In this document: piece after piece, positions 25,585-33,213 of the stretch
Layout of the letters: every line of letters starts with the position of its first letter
Position numbering within the stretch: position 1 is the stretch's first letter
Assembly: GCA_964635875.1 (NCBI GenBank)
Contig: CAZWRK010000004.1
Location: 1-64,000 of the forward strand
From: CAZWRK01 sp964635875
GTDB taxonomy: Bacteria > Pseudomonadota > Gammaproteobacteria > Burkholderiales > Aquaspirillaceae
DNA: 64,000 nucleotides
Direction: 5' to 3'
Position numbers and translations under genes: made by a program
Notes under the pieces: model-generated
The model's database searches: none
What the model saw: the letters and a program-made list of their open reading frames with translations, nothing else
Told to the model about the DNA's origin: nothing

Positions 25585-25785
25585 ATGAATATTTTGATTA
25601 ATGGTGTGTCGTATACGTTGCCTGAATCGGCATATTTAAGCGATGCATTGCAATTGCTCGCGCTCGCTGGAAAGCGAGTGGCATGTGAGCTCAATGGCGA
25701 AATTGTGCCGCGTAGTCGTTATGCAGAGACAGTGCTCGCTGAGGGCGATTCTATTGAGCTGGTTGTCGCGGTCGGTGGAGGGTAA
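25585..25785 (+). CDS. thiS: Sulfur carrier protein ThiS
   Basis: 66 residues with a ubiquitin-like fold, beginning MNILINGVSYTLP and ending in the essential Gly-Gly (VAVGGG). The C-terminal glycine is adenylated and thiocarboxylated, then donates sulfur to ThiG for the thiazole ring of thiamine. Only 15 bp separate it from spoT, so it may be transcribed with that operon; thiG follows 82 bp later. No TPP riboswitch was recognised upstream, so the two thi genes here may not be under direct thiamine control. Confidence 0.95.
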   Translation: MNILINGVSYTLPESAYLSDALQLLALAGKRVACELNGEIVPRSRYAETVLAEGDSIELVVAVGGG

Positions 25786-25867
25786 TCCATATCGTGACCT
25801 AGAATGGGCCGGTATGGCGTTGTTGGAACGTGATGGGCGTTTTTGGATAAAGACCTAAGGAATGGTA

Positions 25868-26656
25868 ATGGATCAGCTTGTGATTGCCGGTCGGGCGTAT
25901 GGTTCTCGGCTGTTAGTGGGCACTGGAAAATATAAAGACTTCACCGAGACGGCTCAGGCATTGGATGCTTCGGGTGCAGAAATTGTCACGGTTGCGATCC
26001 GTCGGGTTAATCTGGGCCAAAATGCAAACGAGCCAAATTTATTGGATGCCTTGCCCGCAAATCGCTATACCTTGCTGCCAAATACAGCCGGTTGCTATAG
26101 CGCAGAAGACGCGGTGCGGACTTTACGTTTGGCACGTGAGCTATTAGACGATCATCGTTTGGTTAAACTTGAAGTATTGGGCGATGAAAAAACGCTCTTT
26201 CCAAATGTCACAGAAACCCTCAAAGCAGCTGAAACGTTGGTTAAAGAAGGTTTTGATGTGATGGTGTACACCAGCGATGATCCGATTATTGCGCGCCAGT
26301 TGGAAGAAATTGGTTGCTGCGCGATTATGCCGCTGGCGAGTCTGATTGGCTCGGGGATGGGGATTTTGAATCCGTGGAATTTGCAGCTGATTATTGAGCA
26401 AAGCAAGGTGCCGGTCTTGGTCGACGCTGGGGTTGGAACCGCGAGCGATGCCGCGATTGCAATGGAGCTGGGGTGTGACGGGATTTTGATGAATACCGCG
26501 ATTGCGGCAGCGGGTGATCCTATTCGTATGGCACGTGCGATGCGTTTGGGGGTTGAGGCCGGTCGTGAGGCGTTTTTGGCGGGCAGAATGCCGAAAAAAC
26601 TGTACCACGGCAGCCCAAGTTCGCCGGTCGCTGGACGAATTTCTTCGGCCTCATAA
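25868..26656 (+). CDS. thiG: Thiazole synthase
   Basis: 262 residues from ATG 25868. An in-frame ATG at 25862 abuts AAGGA directly, while ATG 25868 leaves 6 bases, so the latter is preferred. The TIM-barrel enzyme shows [12 protein letters not shown] near 14-25, the VAIRRVNL strand near 42, and the Schiff-base lysine K100 in [15 protein letters not shown]. The phosphate-binding segments are [18 protein letters not shown] and [14 protein letters not shown] near 180-220. It condenses deoxyxylulose-5-phosphate, dehydroglycine and ThiS-thiocarboxylate. The rest of the thiamine pathway (thiC, thiD, thiE, thiO) is not in this window. Confidence 0.96.
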   Translation: MDQLVIAGRAYGSRLLVGTGKYKDFTETAQALDASGAEIVTVAIRRVNLGQNANEPNLLDALPANRYTLLPNTAGCYSAEDAVRTLRLARELLDDHRLVKLEVLGDEKTLFPNVTETLKAAETLVKEGFDVMVYTSDDPIIARQLEEIGCCAIMPLASLIGSGMGILNPWNLQLIIEQSKVPVLVDAGVGTASDAAIAMELGCDGILMNTAIAAAGDPIRMARAMRLGVEAGREAFLAGRMPKKLYHGSPSSPVAGRISSAS

Positions 26657-26676
26657 AGATTCTTTTCAAATCAGGG

Positions 26677-26730
26677 TTTTATAAGTCATAAAAAACTGAT
26701 AAAATCATCAGTTCATTTGCTGTTTTTTTT
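26677..26730 (+). promoter_or_regulatory. thiG-rpsU intergenic control region
   Basis: A TAAAAT (26700-26705) with a poor -35 TTTTAT (26677-26682) at 17 bp may drive rpsU. It overlaps a perfect inverted repeat ACTGAT-AAAATC-ATCAGT (26695-26712), followed some bases later by a run of T, which could instead be a weak terminator for thiG. Which role applies cannot be decided by eye. Confidence 0.35.
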
Positions 26731-26756
26731 ATCTTGTAAAGGACTGGTGATTTTTC

Positions 26757-26969
26757 ATGCCAAGCGTTCGCGTGAAAGAGAATGAGCCGTTTGAAGTGGC
26801 AATGCGCCGTTTTAAACGTGGTGTCGAGAAAACAGGTCTTCTGACCGAACTGCGTGCGCGTGAGTTCTACGAGAAGCCTACAGCTGAGCGTAAGCGTAAG
26901 AAAGCCGCTGCCGTTAAGCGCCATTACAAGCGCCTGCGCAGCCAGACACTGCCGCCCAAACTCTACTGA
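26757..26969 (+). CDS. rpsU: 30S ribosomal protein S21
   Basis: 70 residues, highly basic: [21 protein letters not shown] at the start and a Lys/Arg-rich C-terminal half ([18 protein letters not shown]). This is the standard S21 protein needed for initiation on natural mRNAs in proteobacteria. It opens the macromolecular synthesis cluster rpsU-(yqeY)-dnaG-rpoD, which links translation, replication priming and transcription. AAAGGA lies 13 bases before the ATG, a long but usable spacing. A strong hairpin follows the gene, allowing S21 to be made in excess over the downstream products. Confidence 0.97.
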   Translation: MPSVRVKENEPFEVAMRRFKRGVEKTGLLTELRAREFYEKPTAERKRKKAAAVKRHYKRLRSQTLPPKLY

Positions 26970-26997
26970 TATCTCGGTCTCATTCCGCGATATGCAA

Positions 26998-27034
26998 CGA
27001 AACCGCGAGCGTAAGCTTGCGGTTTCGCCGTTTT
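26998..27034 (+). terminator. Terminator/attenuator after rpsU
   Basis: CGAAACCGC (26998-27006) pairs perfectly with GCGGTTTCG (27019-27027), followed by CCGTTTT. The short U tract suggests partial read-through into yqeY-dnaG-rpoD, as described for the E. coli rpsU-dnaG boundary. Confidence 0.65.
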
Positions 27035-27081
27035 CAGCCTGTCGTCCTGATAGGCATGTTTCTACCCTCGGAGAGTCTCCC

Positions 27082-27531
27082 ATGAGCCTAAAAGCCCGTA
27101 TTCAAGATGATATGAAATCTGCCATGAAAGCGCGTGAGGCCGACCGCCTTGGCACGATTCGTTTGCTCATGGCCGCGATGAAACAAAAAGAAGTCGATGA
27201 GCGTATCGAGCTGGATGACGCAGCAATTGTGGCTGTAATTGATAAAATGCTGAAGCAGCGCCGCGATTCCGCGAGCCAATACCAAAATGCCGGTCGCCAA
27301 GAGTTGGCCGACAAAGAGAATTTTGAAATTTCCGTGCTGTCCACTTACATGCCTGCCGCTTTGTCCGACGAAGAAATTGATGCTGCGATTGCCAGTGCAA
27401 TGGCCGCCGTCAATGCAAGCGGCCCGCAAGACATGGGCAAGGTTATTGGCGTCGTCAAGCCTGCCCTCGCTGGTCGTGTCGATATGGCCGAAGTGTCTGG
27501 CCGCATCAAAGCTCGTTTGGCTGCACTGTAA
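27082..27531 (+). CDS. GatB/YqeY domain protein
   Basis: 149 residues from ATG 27082, with GGAGAG about 6 bases upstream; the frame is open further back but the N-terminus MSLKARIQDDMKSAMKAREADRLG is typical. It is entirely helical YqeY sequence: TIRLLMAAMKQKEVDERIELDD, then the C-terminal GatB-like segment MGKVIGVVKPALAGRVDMAEVSGRIKARL. The domain also forms the tail of GatB, where it contacts tRNA, so an RNA- or tRNA-linked role is likely, but the stand-alone protein is uncharacterised. It lies between rpsU and dnaG, 11 bp before dnaG, a common betaproteobacterial arrangement. Confidence 0.93.
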   Translation: MSLKARIQDDMKSAMKAREADRLGTIRLLMAAMKQKEVDERIELDDAAIVAVIDKMLKQRRDSASQYQNAGRQELADKENFEISVLSTYMPAALSDEEIDAAIASAMAAVNASGPQDMGKVIGVVKPALAGRVDMAEVSGRIKARLAAL

Positions 27532-27542
27532 GTTAGGCGCGG

Positions 27543-29306
27543 ATGATCCCGCAGGATTTTATCGACCAAGTTTTAGCGCGCGCTGACATTGTTGAGGTCA
27601 TCGAGCACTACGTGCCACTGAAAAAAAGTGGCCATAACTACATGGCGTGCTGTCCTTTCCATAAAGAAAAATCGCCGTCGTTTTCTGTAAGCCCGCAAAA
27701 ACAGTTTTATCACTGCTTTGGCTGTGGGGCGCACGGCAATGCGATTAGTTTTTTGATGGAATATGGCGGGATGGGGTTTGTTGATGCCGTGGAGGATTTG
27801 GCGACTCGTTTGGGTATGCCTGTTCCCAAGGTTGCAGGGCAAGGCGATCGTCAGGCGCTTTCTGCAAAGCGTGAACAGCTGTCCGCATTGCAAGATTATC
27901 TCGCGCTTGCCGTTCGCTTTTATAAACACACCTTAAAAAACAGTCCCGAGGCCATTGAGTATCTCAAGTCGCGTGGTGTGAGCGGTGTGATTGCCGCCCG
28001 TTTTTTGCTGGGTTTCGCGCCATCGGGTTGGAATAGTTTGCAAAGTGTATTTTCTGACTATATGGACCCTGCTCTGATTGAGTGTGGTTTGTTAATTCAG
28101 AAAGAAGACGGCGCACGCTATGACCGATTTCGGGAGCGAATTATGTTTCCGATTCGCAATGCCCGCGGGGTGATGATTGGGTTTGGTGGCCGAGTTTTAG
28201 GCTCGGGTGAGCCAAAGTATTTGAACTCCCCCGAAACGCCTCTTTTTGAAAAAGGGCGTGAGTTATATGGCTTATTTGAGGGGCGGCAGGCAATTCGTGA
28301 AAAAAATTGCGTGCTCGTCGTCGAAGGCTATATGGATGTGGTGATGTTGGCCCAACATGGTATTTCATATGCTGTAGCGACTTTAGGGACGGCGACCACA
28401 CCGCACCATATCGAAGTTTTGATGCGCCAAGCAGACCAAATCGTCTTTTGCTTTGATGGTGATTCGGCTGGTAAGCGCGCCGCGTGGCGGGCGCTTGAGA
28501 ATAGCCTTTCTCGTCTACAAGATGGCAAATTATTGTCGTTTTTGTTTTTGCCGGATGGCCATGACCCTGACAGTTTTGTCCGCGAATATGGTGCAGAGGC
28601 CTTTGAACAGGCGATTGAAACCACGGCTTTGCCTTTGTCGGTGTACTTCATTCGGGGCTTGTGTGAGTTGGCAGATTTGTCGACCTCAGAAGGCCGTGCC
28701 GAATGTATTCGGCGGGCGGGGCCATTGGTTCGCGAAGTTCGCGCACCGGCATTGAGCCTGATGATTCGGAAACGTTTGGCCGAATTGACTAAAGTAGAAC
28801 TAAGCGAATTTGATCAACTGATTGGAATCGTTCAGACGCGAGCATCTGGGCAGCGCGGTCACCGCCCGCCACCCTCTGTACAGCGTCCACAGGTTTCTTT
28901 AGCCAGAAAAGTATTACGTTGGATCATGCTAGATCCGGTCTTGGCTTTGAAGGTACATCTCCCCGAAGTCGAGTGTGAAGGTGATATGGCGATATTGGCG
29001 GCCGTGTGCCGCATTGCCCAGAGGGCAGAAAGCCAAGACCTTGCGCCTCAACAACTTTGGGAATACCTCAGAGCCGCGCCGGAATGGCAGCAAATCGAGG
29101 CGATGGCGGGCGTATTAATGCAACACGATCCTGCCTTGTCTCAAGTAGTAGATAGTGTTGAGTTTGAAGATGCTTTAAAAAAACTCGCGGGCCAATTTAT
29201 TTCGGCACGACTGGATTATTTAAAGCATAAGGATAGCCATGGAGGGCTAGAAGCATCCGAAAAACGGGAGCTTTTAGCACTACTCACCCGACCCATTGAG
29301 TCGTAA
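27543..29306 (+). CDS. dnaG: DNA primase
   Basis: 587 residues. The N-terminal CHC2 zinc ribbon has C37, H40, C58 and C61. The RNA polymerase core has the KYLNSPETPLFEKG motif near 222, and the TOPRIM domain has LVVEGYMDVVMLAQ near 259 (catalytic Glu) and FCFDGDSAGKRA near 302 with the metal-binding Asp residues. The C-terminal DnaB-interacting domain starts near 450 and is less conserved. DnaG makes RNA primers at the replication fork. It follows yqeY by 11 bp and precedes rpoD by 62 bp, completing the classic cluster. No defects seen. Confidence 0.97.
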   Translation: MIPQDFIDQVLARADIVEVIEHYVPLKKSGHNYMACCPFHKEKSPSFSVSPQKQFYHCFGCGAHGNAISFLMEYGGMGFVDAVEDLATRLGMPVPKVAGQGDRQALSAKREQLSALQDYLALAVRFYKHTLKNSPEAIEYLKSRGVSGVIAARFLLGFAPSGWNSLQSVFSDYMDPALIECGLLIQKEDGARYDRFRERIMFPIRNARGVMIGFGGRVLGSGEPKYLNSPETPLFEKGRELYGLFEGRQAIREKNCVLVVEGYMDVVMLAQHGISYAVATLGTATTPHHIEVLMRQADQIVFCFDGDSAGKRAAWRALENSLSRLQDGKLLSFLFLPDGHDPDSFVREYGAEAFEQAIETTALPLSVYFIRGLCELADLSTSEGRAECIRRAGPLVREVRAPALSLMIRKRLAELTKVELSEFDQLIGIVQTRASGQRGHRPPPSVQRPQVSLARKVLRWIMLDPVLALKVHLPEVECEGDMAILAAVCRIAQRAESQDLAPQQLWEYLRAAPEWQQIEAMAGVLMQHDPALSQVVDSVEFEDALKKLAGQFISARLDYLKHKDSHGGLEASEKRELLALLTRPIES

Positions 29307-29325
29307 TTAGGGTCGGTATGGCTAT

Positions 29326-29341
29326 GTTACATTTAACATAT
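29326..29341 (+). promoter_or_regulatory. Inverted repeat before rpoD
   Basis: ATGTTA-CATT-TAACAT is a perfect palindrome with a four-base centre, 28 bp before the rpoD start. It resembles the repeat upstream of gmk at 22420-22436. Role unknown. Confidence 0.3.
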
Positions 29342-29368
29342 GTGAGCTAGATTCGAGCAGGAAGCAAG

Positions 29369-31300
29369 ATGGCGGCCAATCCGAACAGTAGCAAAGACGT
29401 AGATCTGAATGTACAAATCATTGGCGAAAACAATGCTGATGAGCAACGTAAGCGCTTGCGCCAGTTGATTGCACTTGGCAAAGAACGGGGATATCTCACC
29501 TTTGCCGAAATTAACGATCACTTGCCAGAAGAAGTGTCTGACGCTGAGCAGATCGAAAACATTATTATCATGATTGCTGGCTTGGGTATTCTCGTTTATG
29601 ACGAGGCACCCGATGCCGAGCAGTTGCTCATGTCCGATGCCACCCCCTCTGTTGCCGATGAAGATGCGGTCGAAGAGGCCGAGGCAGCACTGTCTACAGT
29701 GGATGCTGAGTTTGGCCGGACAACTGATCCCGTGCGCATGTATATGCGCGAAATGGGTTCGGTTGAGCTCTTGACCCGCGAGGGCGAGATTGAAATTGCC
29801 AAGCGTATTGAAGATGGTCTGAAGCACATGATTCAGGCCATTTCTGCGTGCCCCGGCACCATCGCCGAAGTCCTCGCCTTGATCGACCGCGTTGAAAAAG
29901 ATGAGGCGCGTGTCGATGAAGTTGTCGATGGCATCATTGATCCCGATGCGATCGAAGAAGAAGAAAAAGAGTTTGCCGAGCCGGTGCCTGAAGAGGGCGA
30001 CGACAGCGATGATGATGAGGACGATGAAGACGGCGAAGAGGAAGATCCGAGCGCCATTGCTTCCGCCAACTTAGAAGAGCTGAAAAAGCAAACCATCGAG
30101 CACTTTGCATTGGTTCGCGTCTTGTACGACAAAATGCTCAAAGCGCTGACCAAACACGGCTCACAAAGCAAACAGTACCTTGAAATTCAGCAAGCAATTT
30201 CTGCGGAATTTATGAAGGTTCGTTTCTCCGTGAAACAAGTCGAAGCGCTCTGCGACAGCCTTAAGAGCAGTGTCGATGAAGTGCGCGCGCATGAGCGTGA
30301 AATCCAAGATATTTGCCTGTCCAAAGTCAAAATGCCGCGCCAATTGCTGATCGATACCTTCCCCGGCAACGAATGCAATCCGCAATGGGTCGAAGACATG
30401 CTCGACTCTGGCAAGCCTTTTGTTGCGACGCTTGTACGCTATCAGCACGCCATTCTTGAAAAACAAGACAAGCTGCGGGCCTTGCAAGATCGCGCCATGA
30501 TTTCGATTAAAGAGCTGAAAGAAATCAATCGCCAAATGGCGACCGGCGAAGCAAAAGCGCGTAAAGCTAAGCGCGAAATGATTGAGGCGAACTTGCGTCT
30601 GGTGATTTCGATCGCGAAGAAATATACCAACCGTGGTTTGCAATTCCTTGATCTGATTCAAGAAGGCAATATTGGTTTGATGAAGGCTGTGGATAAGTTC
30701 GAATATCGTCGCGGCTACAAGTTCTCTACCTATGCTACTTGGTGGATCCGTCAGGCGATTACCCGCTCGATTGCTGATCAGGCGCGCACCATTCGGATTC
30801 CGGTTCATATGATCGAAACGATCAACAAAATGAACCGTATTAATCGCCAAATTCTGCAAGAAACTGGTGCCGAGCCGGATCCGGCCGAATTGGCAGAGCG
30901 CATGGAAATGCCTGAGGATAAAATCCGCAAAATCATGAAAATCTCGAAAGAGCCGATTTCGATGGAAACACCGATTGGCGACGACGACGATTCTCACTTG
31001 GGCGATTTTATCGAGGACAGCCAAACCACCGCACCTGCCGATGCCGCTATGTATTCCAGCCTGAAAGAGGCGACAAAAGAGGTGCTGGACTCGTTGACAC
31101 CGCGTGAGGCGAAGGTGTTGCGGATGCGTTTCGGCATTGAAATGAATACCGACCATACGCTGGAAGAGGTCGGCAAGCAGTTTGATGTGACGCGTGAGCG
31201 GATTCGTCAGATTGAAGCCAAAGCCTTGCGCAAACTGCGTCACCCGACTCGCTCGGAGCGCTTGCGGAGCTTCTTGGATTCGGAGCCGGGCGGCCAGTAA
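29369..31300 (+). CDS. rpoD: RNA polymerase primary sigma factor (sigma-70)
   Basis: 643 residues. Region 1.1 spans about 20-90. Region 1.2 contains [11 protein letters not shown] near 121. A non-conserved region has an acidic stretch of about 35 residues near 195-230, typical of large sigma-70 proteins. Regions 2.1-2.4 include [20 protein letters not shown] and [18 protein letters not shown] near 450-470. Region 3 follows, and region 4 has [24 protein letters not shown] near 600. It directs RNA polymerase to housekeeping promoters such as those noted in this window. GCAGGAAG before ATG 29369 supports the start. It is the last gene of the rpsU-yqeY-dnaG-rpoD cluster, and a tRNA gene follows in the same direction. 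Confidence 0.98.
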   Translation: MAANPNSSKDVDLNVQIIGENNADEQRKRLRQLIALGKERGYLTFAEINDHLPEEVSDAEQIENIIIMIAGLGILVYDEAPDAEQLLMSDATPSVADEDAVEEAEAALSTVDAEFGRTTDPVRMYMREMGSVELLTREGEIEIAKRIEDGLKHMIQAISACPGTIAEVLALIDRVEKDEARVDEVVDGIIDPDAIEEEEKEFAEPVPEEGDDSDDDEDDEDGEEEDPSAIASANLEELKKQTIEHFALVRVLYDKMLKALTKHGSQSKQYLEIQQAISAEFMKVRFSVKQVEALCDSLKSSVDEVRAHEREIQDICLSKVKMPRQLLIDTFPGNECNPQWVEDMLDSGKPFVATLVRYQHAILEKQDKLRALQDRAMISIKELKEINRQMATGEAKARKAKREMIEANLRLVISIAKKYTNRGLQFLDLIQEGNIGLMKAVDKFEYRRGYKFSTYATWWIRQAITRSIADQARTIRIPVHMIETINKMNRINRQILQETGAEPDPAELAERMEMPEDKIRKIMKISKEPISMETPIGDDDDSHLGDFIEDSQTTAPADAAMYSSLKEATKEVLDSLTPREAKVLRMRFGIEMNTDHTLEEVGKQFDVTRERIRQIEAKALRKLRHPTRSERLRSFLDSEPGGQ

Positions 31301-31330
31301 TATTTGTGGTGGCAACGTGAAATAGCGCTA

Positions 31331-31359
31331 TTCGTGTTGCCGGCGTGCTGTGTTACAAT
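31331..31359 (+). promoter_or_regulatory. Promoter of tRNA-Ile(CAT)
   Basis: TACAAT (31354-31359) is followed by a GC-rich discriminator (GCCGCCC), as at stable-RNA promoters. The -35 TTCGTG (31331-31336, 17-bp spacer) is weak. The palindrome AATAGCGCTATT (31321-31332) abuts it. Confidence 0.45.
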
Positions 31360-31412
31360 GCCGCCCTTCACCGCGCCAACAGCTAATTTTTGGTGTCAGT
31401 GGACCCGCTTTC

Positions 31413-31491
<79 letters not shown>

Positions 31492-31496
31492 GAATG

Positions 31497-31531
31497 AAAA
31501 AAGCCAACCTCTTTTGGGGTTGGCTTTTTTG
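31497..31531 (+). terminator. Terminator after tRNA-Ile
   Basis: A 13-bp stem (31497-31509 with 31518-31530) with GCCAACC/GGTTGGC at its core and six T at the end. The remaining 160 bp to the bacterioferritin leader show no gene. Confidence 0.9.
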
Positions 31532-31691
31532 TTTGGCAAATCGCTTGCTGGCCGTTTTTTATCTAAATTTTTCATCACAAATTTCCCCTAAATCGTGGCC
31601 TTCTCGCAGCCCATTTGATTCCATTCGCGTTGTCGGTCACACTGGATGTGCAGATGCGTGTTCAAGGTTAGCCTTGTTCCCGCGTTAGAGT

Positions 31692-31733
31692 GCATTCATA
31701 CCAACAAATTCATGAATGCGTTCTATGGTTGGT
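31692..31733 (+). promoter_or_regulatory. Interleaved inverted repeats in the bacterioferritin leader
   Basis: GCATTCAT (31692-31699) matches ATGAATGC (31712-31719), and ACCAAC (31700-31705) matches GTTGGT (31728-31733). The two pairs are interleaved, so the RNA could form one hairpin or the other, or a pseudoknot-like fold. The second arm ends about 33 bp before the start codon. No Fur-like palindrome was seen here. Confidence 0.35.
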
Positions 31734-31766
31734 GGAGACGTTTAAAAATCCTTTGGAGAGGGTCTT

Positions 31767-32252
31767 ATGAAGGGCGATAAAAAAATTCTTGAGGTGCTCA
31801 ACACCTTGCTGGCGGGCGAATTGACGGCCGTCGATCAGTATTTGTTGCATGCAGAAAAGTACGCTGATTGGGGGCTGACCGCCTTGGCTGAAAAAACGCT
31901 GCACGAATCCGATCACGAGCGCCAGCACGCGCGGGCGTTGATTCAGCGTATCTTGTTCTTAGAGGGGCAGCCTGACTTGGCAAAACGCGAGCCGCTGGCT
32001 GCCGCGCAAAACGCTTTAGAAATGATCGAGGCCGATTTGGCTTTGGAGTATCGCGTGGATAAAGCCCTCAAAAAAGCGATCGCGGCCTGCGAAAAGGCTC
32101 AAGACTATGTGTCGCGCGATATGTTGGTTGTGCAGTTGGAAGACACCGAAATGGATCATGCCTATTTCTTGGAAAAGCAATTGCGCCTGATCGAACAAAT
32201 CGGGTTAGCGAATTACTTGCAAAGCCAAATGCACAGCGGCAACGCGGTCTAA
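31767..32252 (+). CDS. bfr: Bacterioferritin subunit with ferroxidase site but no haem-ligand methionine
   Basis: 161 residues, full bacterioferritin length. All six ferroxidase ligands are present: E18, E51, H54, E94, and E128/H131 (equivalent to E127/H130, shifted by one inserted residue). At position 52, where bacterioferritins have the Met that binds haem between two subunits, this protein has Arg. It should oxidise Fe(II) and help build the 24-subunit mineral-storing shell, but cannot bind haem in the usual way. The second subunit gene follows after 10 bp and has the opposite set of residues, so the two almost certainly form a mixed shell, as known for paired bacterioferritins in Neisseria, Pseudomonas putida and Magnetospirillum. 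GGAGAG precedes the start. Confidence 0.95.
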   Translation: MKGDKKILEVLNTLLAGELTAVDQYLLHAEKYADWGLTALAEKTLHESDHERQHARALIQRILFLEGQPDLAKREPLAAAQNALEMIEADLALEYRVDKALKKAIAACEKAQDYVSRDMLVVQLEDTEMDHAYFLEKQLRLIEQIGLANYLQSQMHSGNAV

Positions 32253-32262
32253 GGGGAAAAAG

Positions 32263-32730
32263 ATGAAGGGTCAAAAAAAGGTCGTTGATCTGCTGAATAA
32301 AGTGCTCAAAAATGAGCTGACAGCGATTAATCAGTACTTTTTGCACGCACGGATGTTCCGCAACTGGGGTTTAGAAAAACTCAATGACTACCAGTACAAA
32401 CAGTCCATTCGCGTGATGAAAGAAGCCGATGAGTTGATTGAGCGTATTTTGTTTTTGGAAGGTCTGCCAAACTTGCAAAGCTTGGGCAAGCTCTTGATTG
32501 GAGAGCATGCAGTTGAATGTTTGCAAGGCGATTTGACCTATGAGCAAACGATTCATCGCCCTCTGTTGATCGAAGGTATTGCTCTGTGTGAAGCGGAGCA
32601 AGACTATGTCAGCCGAGACTTGTTGGAAGAGTTGCTAGAGCATTGCGAAGAAGCGATTGATTGGCTTGAAACTCAGCACAGTTTGATTGATCAGGTGAGC
32701 CTTCCCAATTATTTGCAGTCAAAAATCTAA
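32263..32730 (+). CDS. bfr: Bacterioferritin subunit with haem-ligand methionine but no ferroxidase site
   Basis: 155 residues, closely similar to E. coli Bfr in its first 45 residues ([15 protein letters not shown]). Met52, the haem ligand, is present. Four of six ferroxidase ligands are replaced: position 51 is Val, 54 is Glu, and the E127/H130 equivalents are Cys and Ala; E18 and E94 remain. It should supply haem sites used for electron transfer and iron release through Bfd, while its partner supplies iron oxidation. It is separated from the first bfr gene by 10 bp, with AGGGG as a ribosome-binding site, and a terminator follows. Confidence 0.95.
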   Translation: MKGQKKVVDLLNKVLKNELTAINQYFLHARMFRNWGLEKLNDYQYKQSIRVMKEADELIERILFLEGLPNLQSLGKLLIGEHAVECLQGDLTYEQTIHRPLLIEGIALCEAEQDYVSRDLLEELLEHCEEAIDWLETQHSLIDQVSLPNYLQSKI

Positions 32731-32763
32731 ACAGCCTCGCACTTTCTTGCGTGAAGTTTGCTC

Positions 32764-32793
32764 AAAAGCCGCCTGTAAAAAGGCGGCTTTTTT
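32764..32793 (+). terminator. Terminator after the bfr pair
   Basis: AGCCGCC (32767-32773) pairs with GGCGGCT (32782-32788), flanked by A and followed by six T. It separates the bfr genes from the bfd promoter directly behind it. Confidence 0.88.
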
Positions 32794-32794
32794 G

Positions 32795-32839
32795 TTGACA
32801 TCTATTCTCATTTGTATACCATATTGAGAACAGTTCTCA
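32795..32839 (+). promoter_or_regulatory. bfd promoter with a Fur-like palindrome
   Basis: TTGACA (32795-32800) and TACCAT (32817-32822) are 16 bp apart. TGAGAAC-A-GTTCTCA (32825-32839) is a perfect 7-1-7 inverted repeat with the geometry of a Fur box, just after the -10, and a partial copy TTCTCATTT lies in the spacer. Repression by Fe-Fur is the natural reading, since Bfd releases stored iron under shortage. Confidence 0.65.
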
Positions 32840-32861
32840 TATTTTCAGTGAGCAATCGATC

Positions 32862-33080
32862 ATGTACATCTGTGTTTGTCAGGCCGTCACCGAGCGGCAA
32901 ATTACGGTCGCGGTGAACCAAGGTGCGCGGACGCTCAAAGATTTGCGCCGAGAGTTGGGTGTTGCCAGTGAGTGCGGGCGTTGTGCCTCCTGTGCAAATC
33001 AATGTCTTAAAAAAGCGCAGCAAGCTAAAGAGTCTAGTGCACCTGCTTTATTCCCTACAGGTCTTGTGCGTTACGCCTAA
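32862..33080 (+). CDS. bfd: Bacterioferritin-associated ferredoxin
   Basis: 72 residues, a BFD-like [2Fe-2S] protein. The four cysteine ligands are C4, C6, C38 and C41 (CVC and ECGRC patterns); further Cys residues at 44 and 48 are extra. The start MYICVCQAVTERQI is typical. Bfd docks at the haem of bacterioferritin and passes electrons inward to mobilise Fe(II). Its own promoter with a Fur-like site stands between it and the two bfr genes, so storage and release can be controlled separately. In this window the haem-bearing subunit would be its docking partner. Confidence 0.93.
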   Translation: MYICVCQAVTERQITVAVNQGARTLKDLRRELGVASECGRCASCANQCLKKAQQAKESSAPALFPTGLVRYA

Positions 33081-33213
33081 TGAAGCGTTTCATTTCAAAC
33101 CATCGCGATTAAAGGCACGCAGGCGCATTCTGTTTTGCGGTGCAATGCCACAAATACAGCGGCGTGAGCAGAACGCGGTATGATGCAAAATCTTCTTTGC
33201 CTGTGATGCGTCA

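Noticed and set aside
30161..31315. 384-codon open frame antisense to rpoD
   Set aside because: It is fully inside a certain gene, has no recognisable domain, and is explained by the codon bias of rpoD in that frame.
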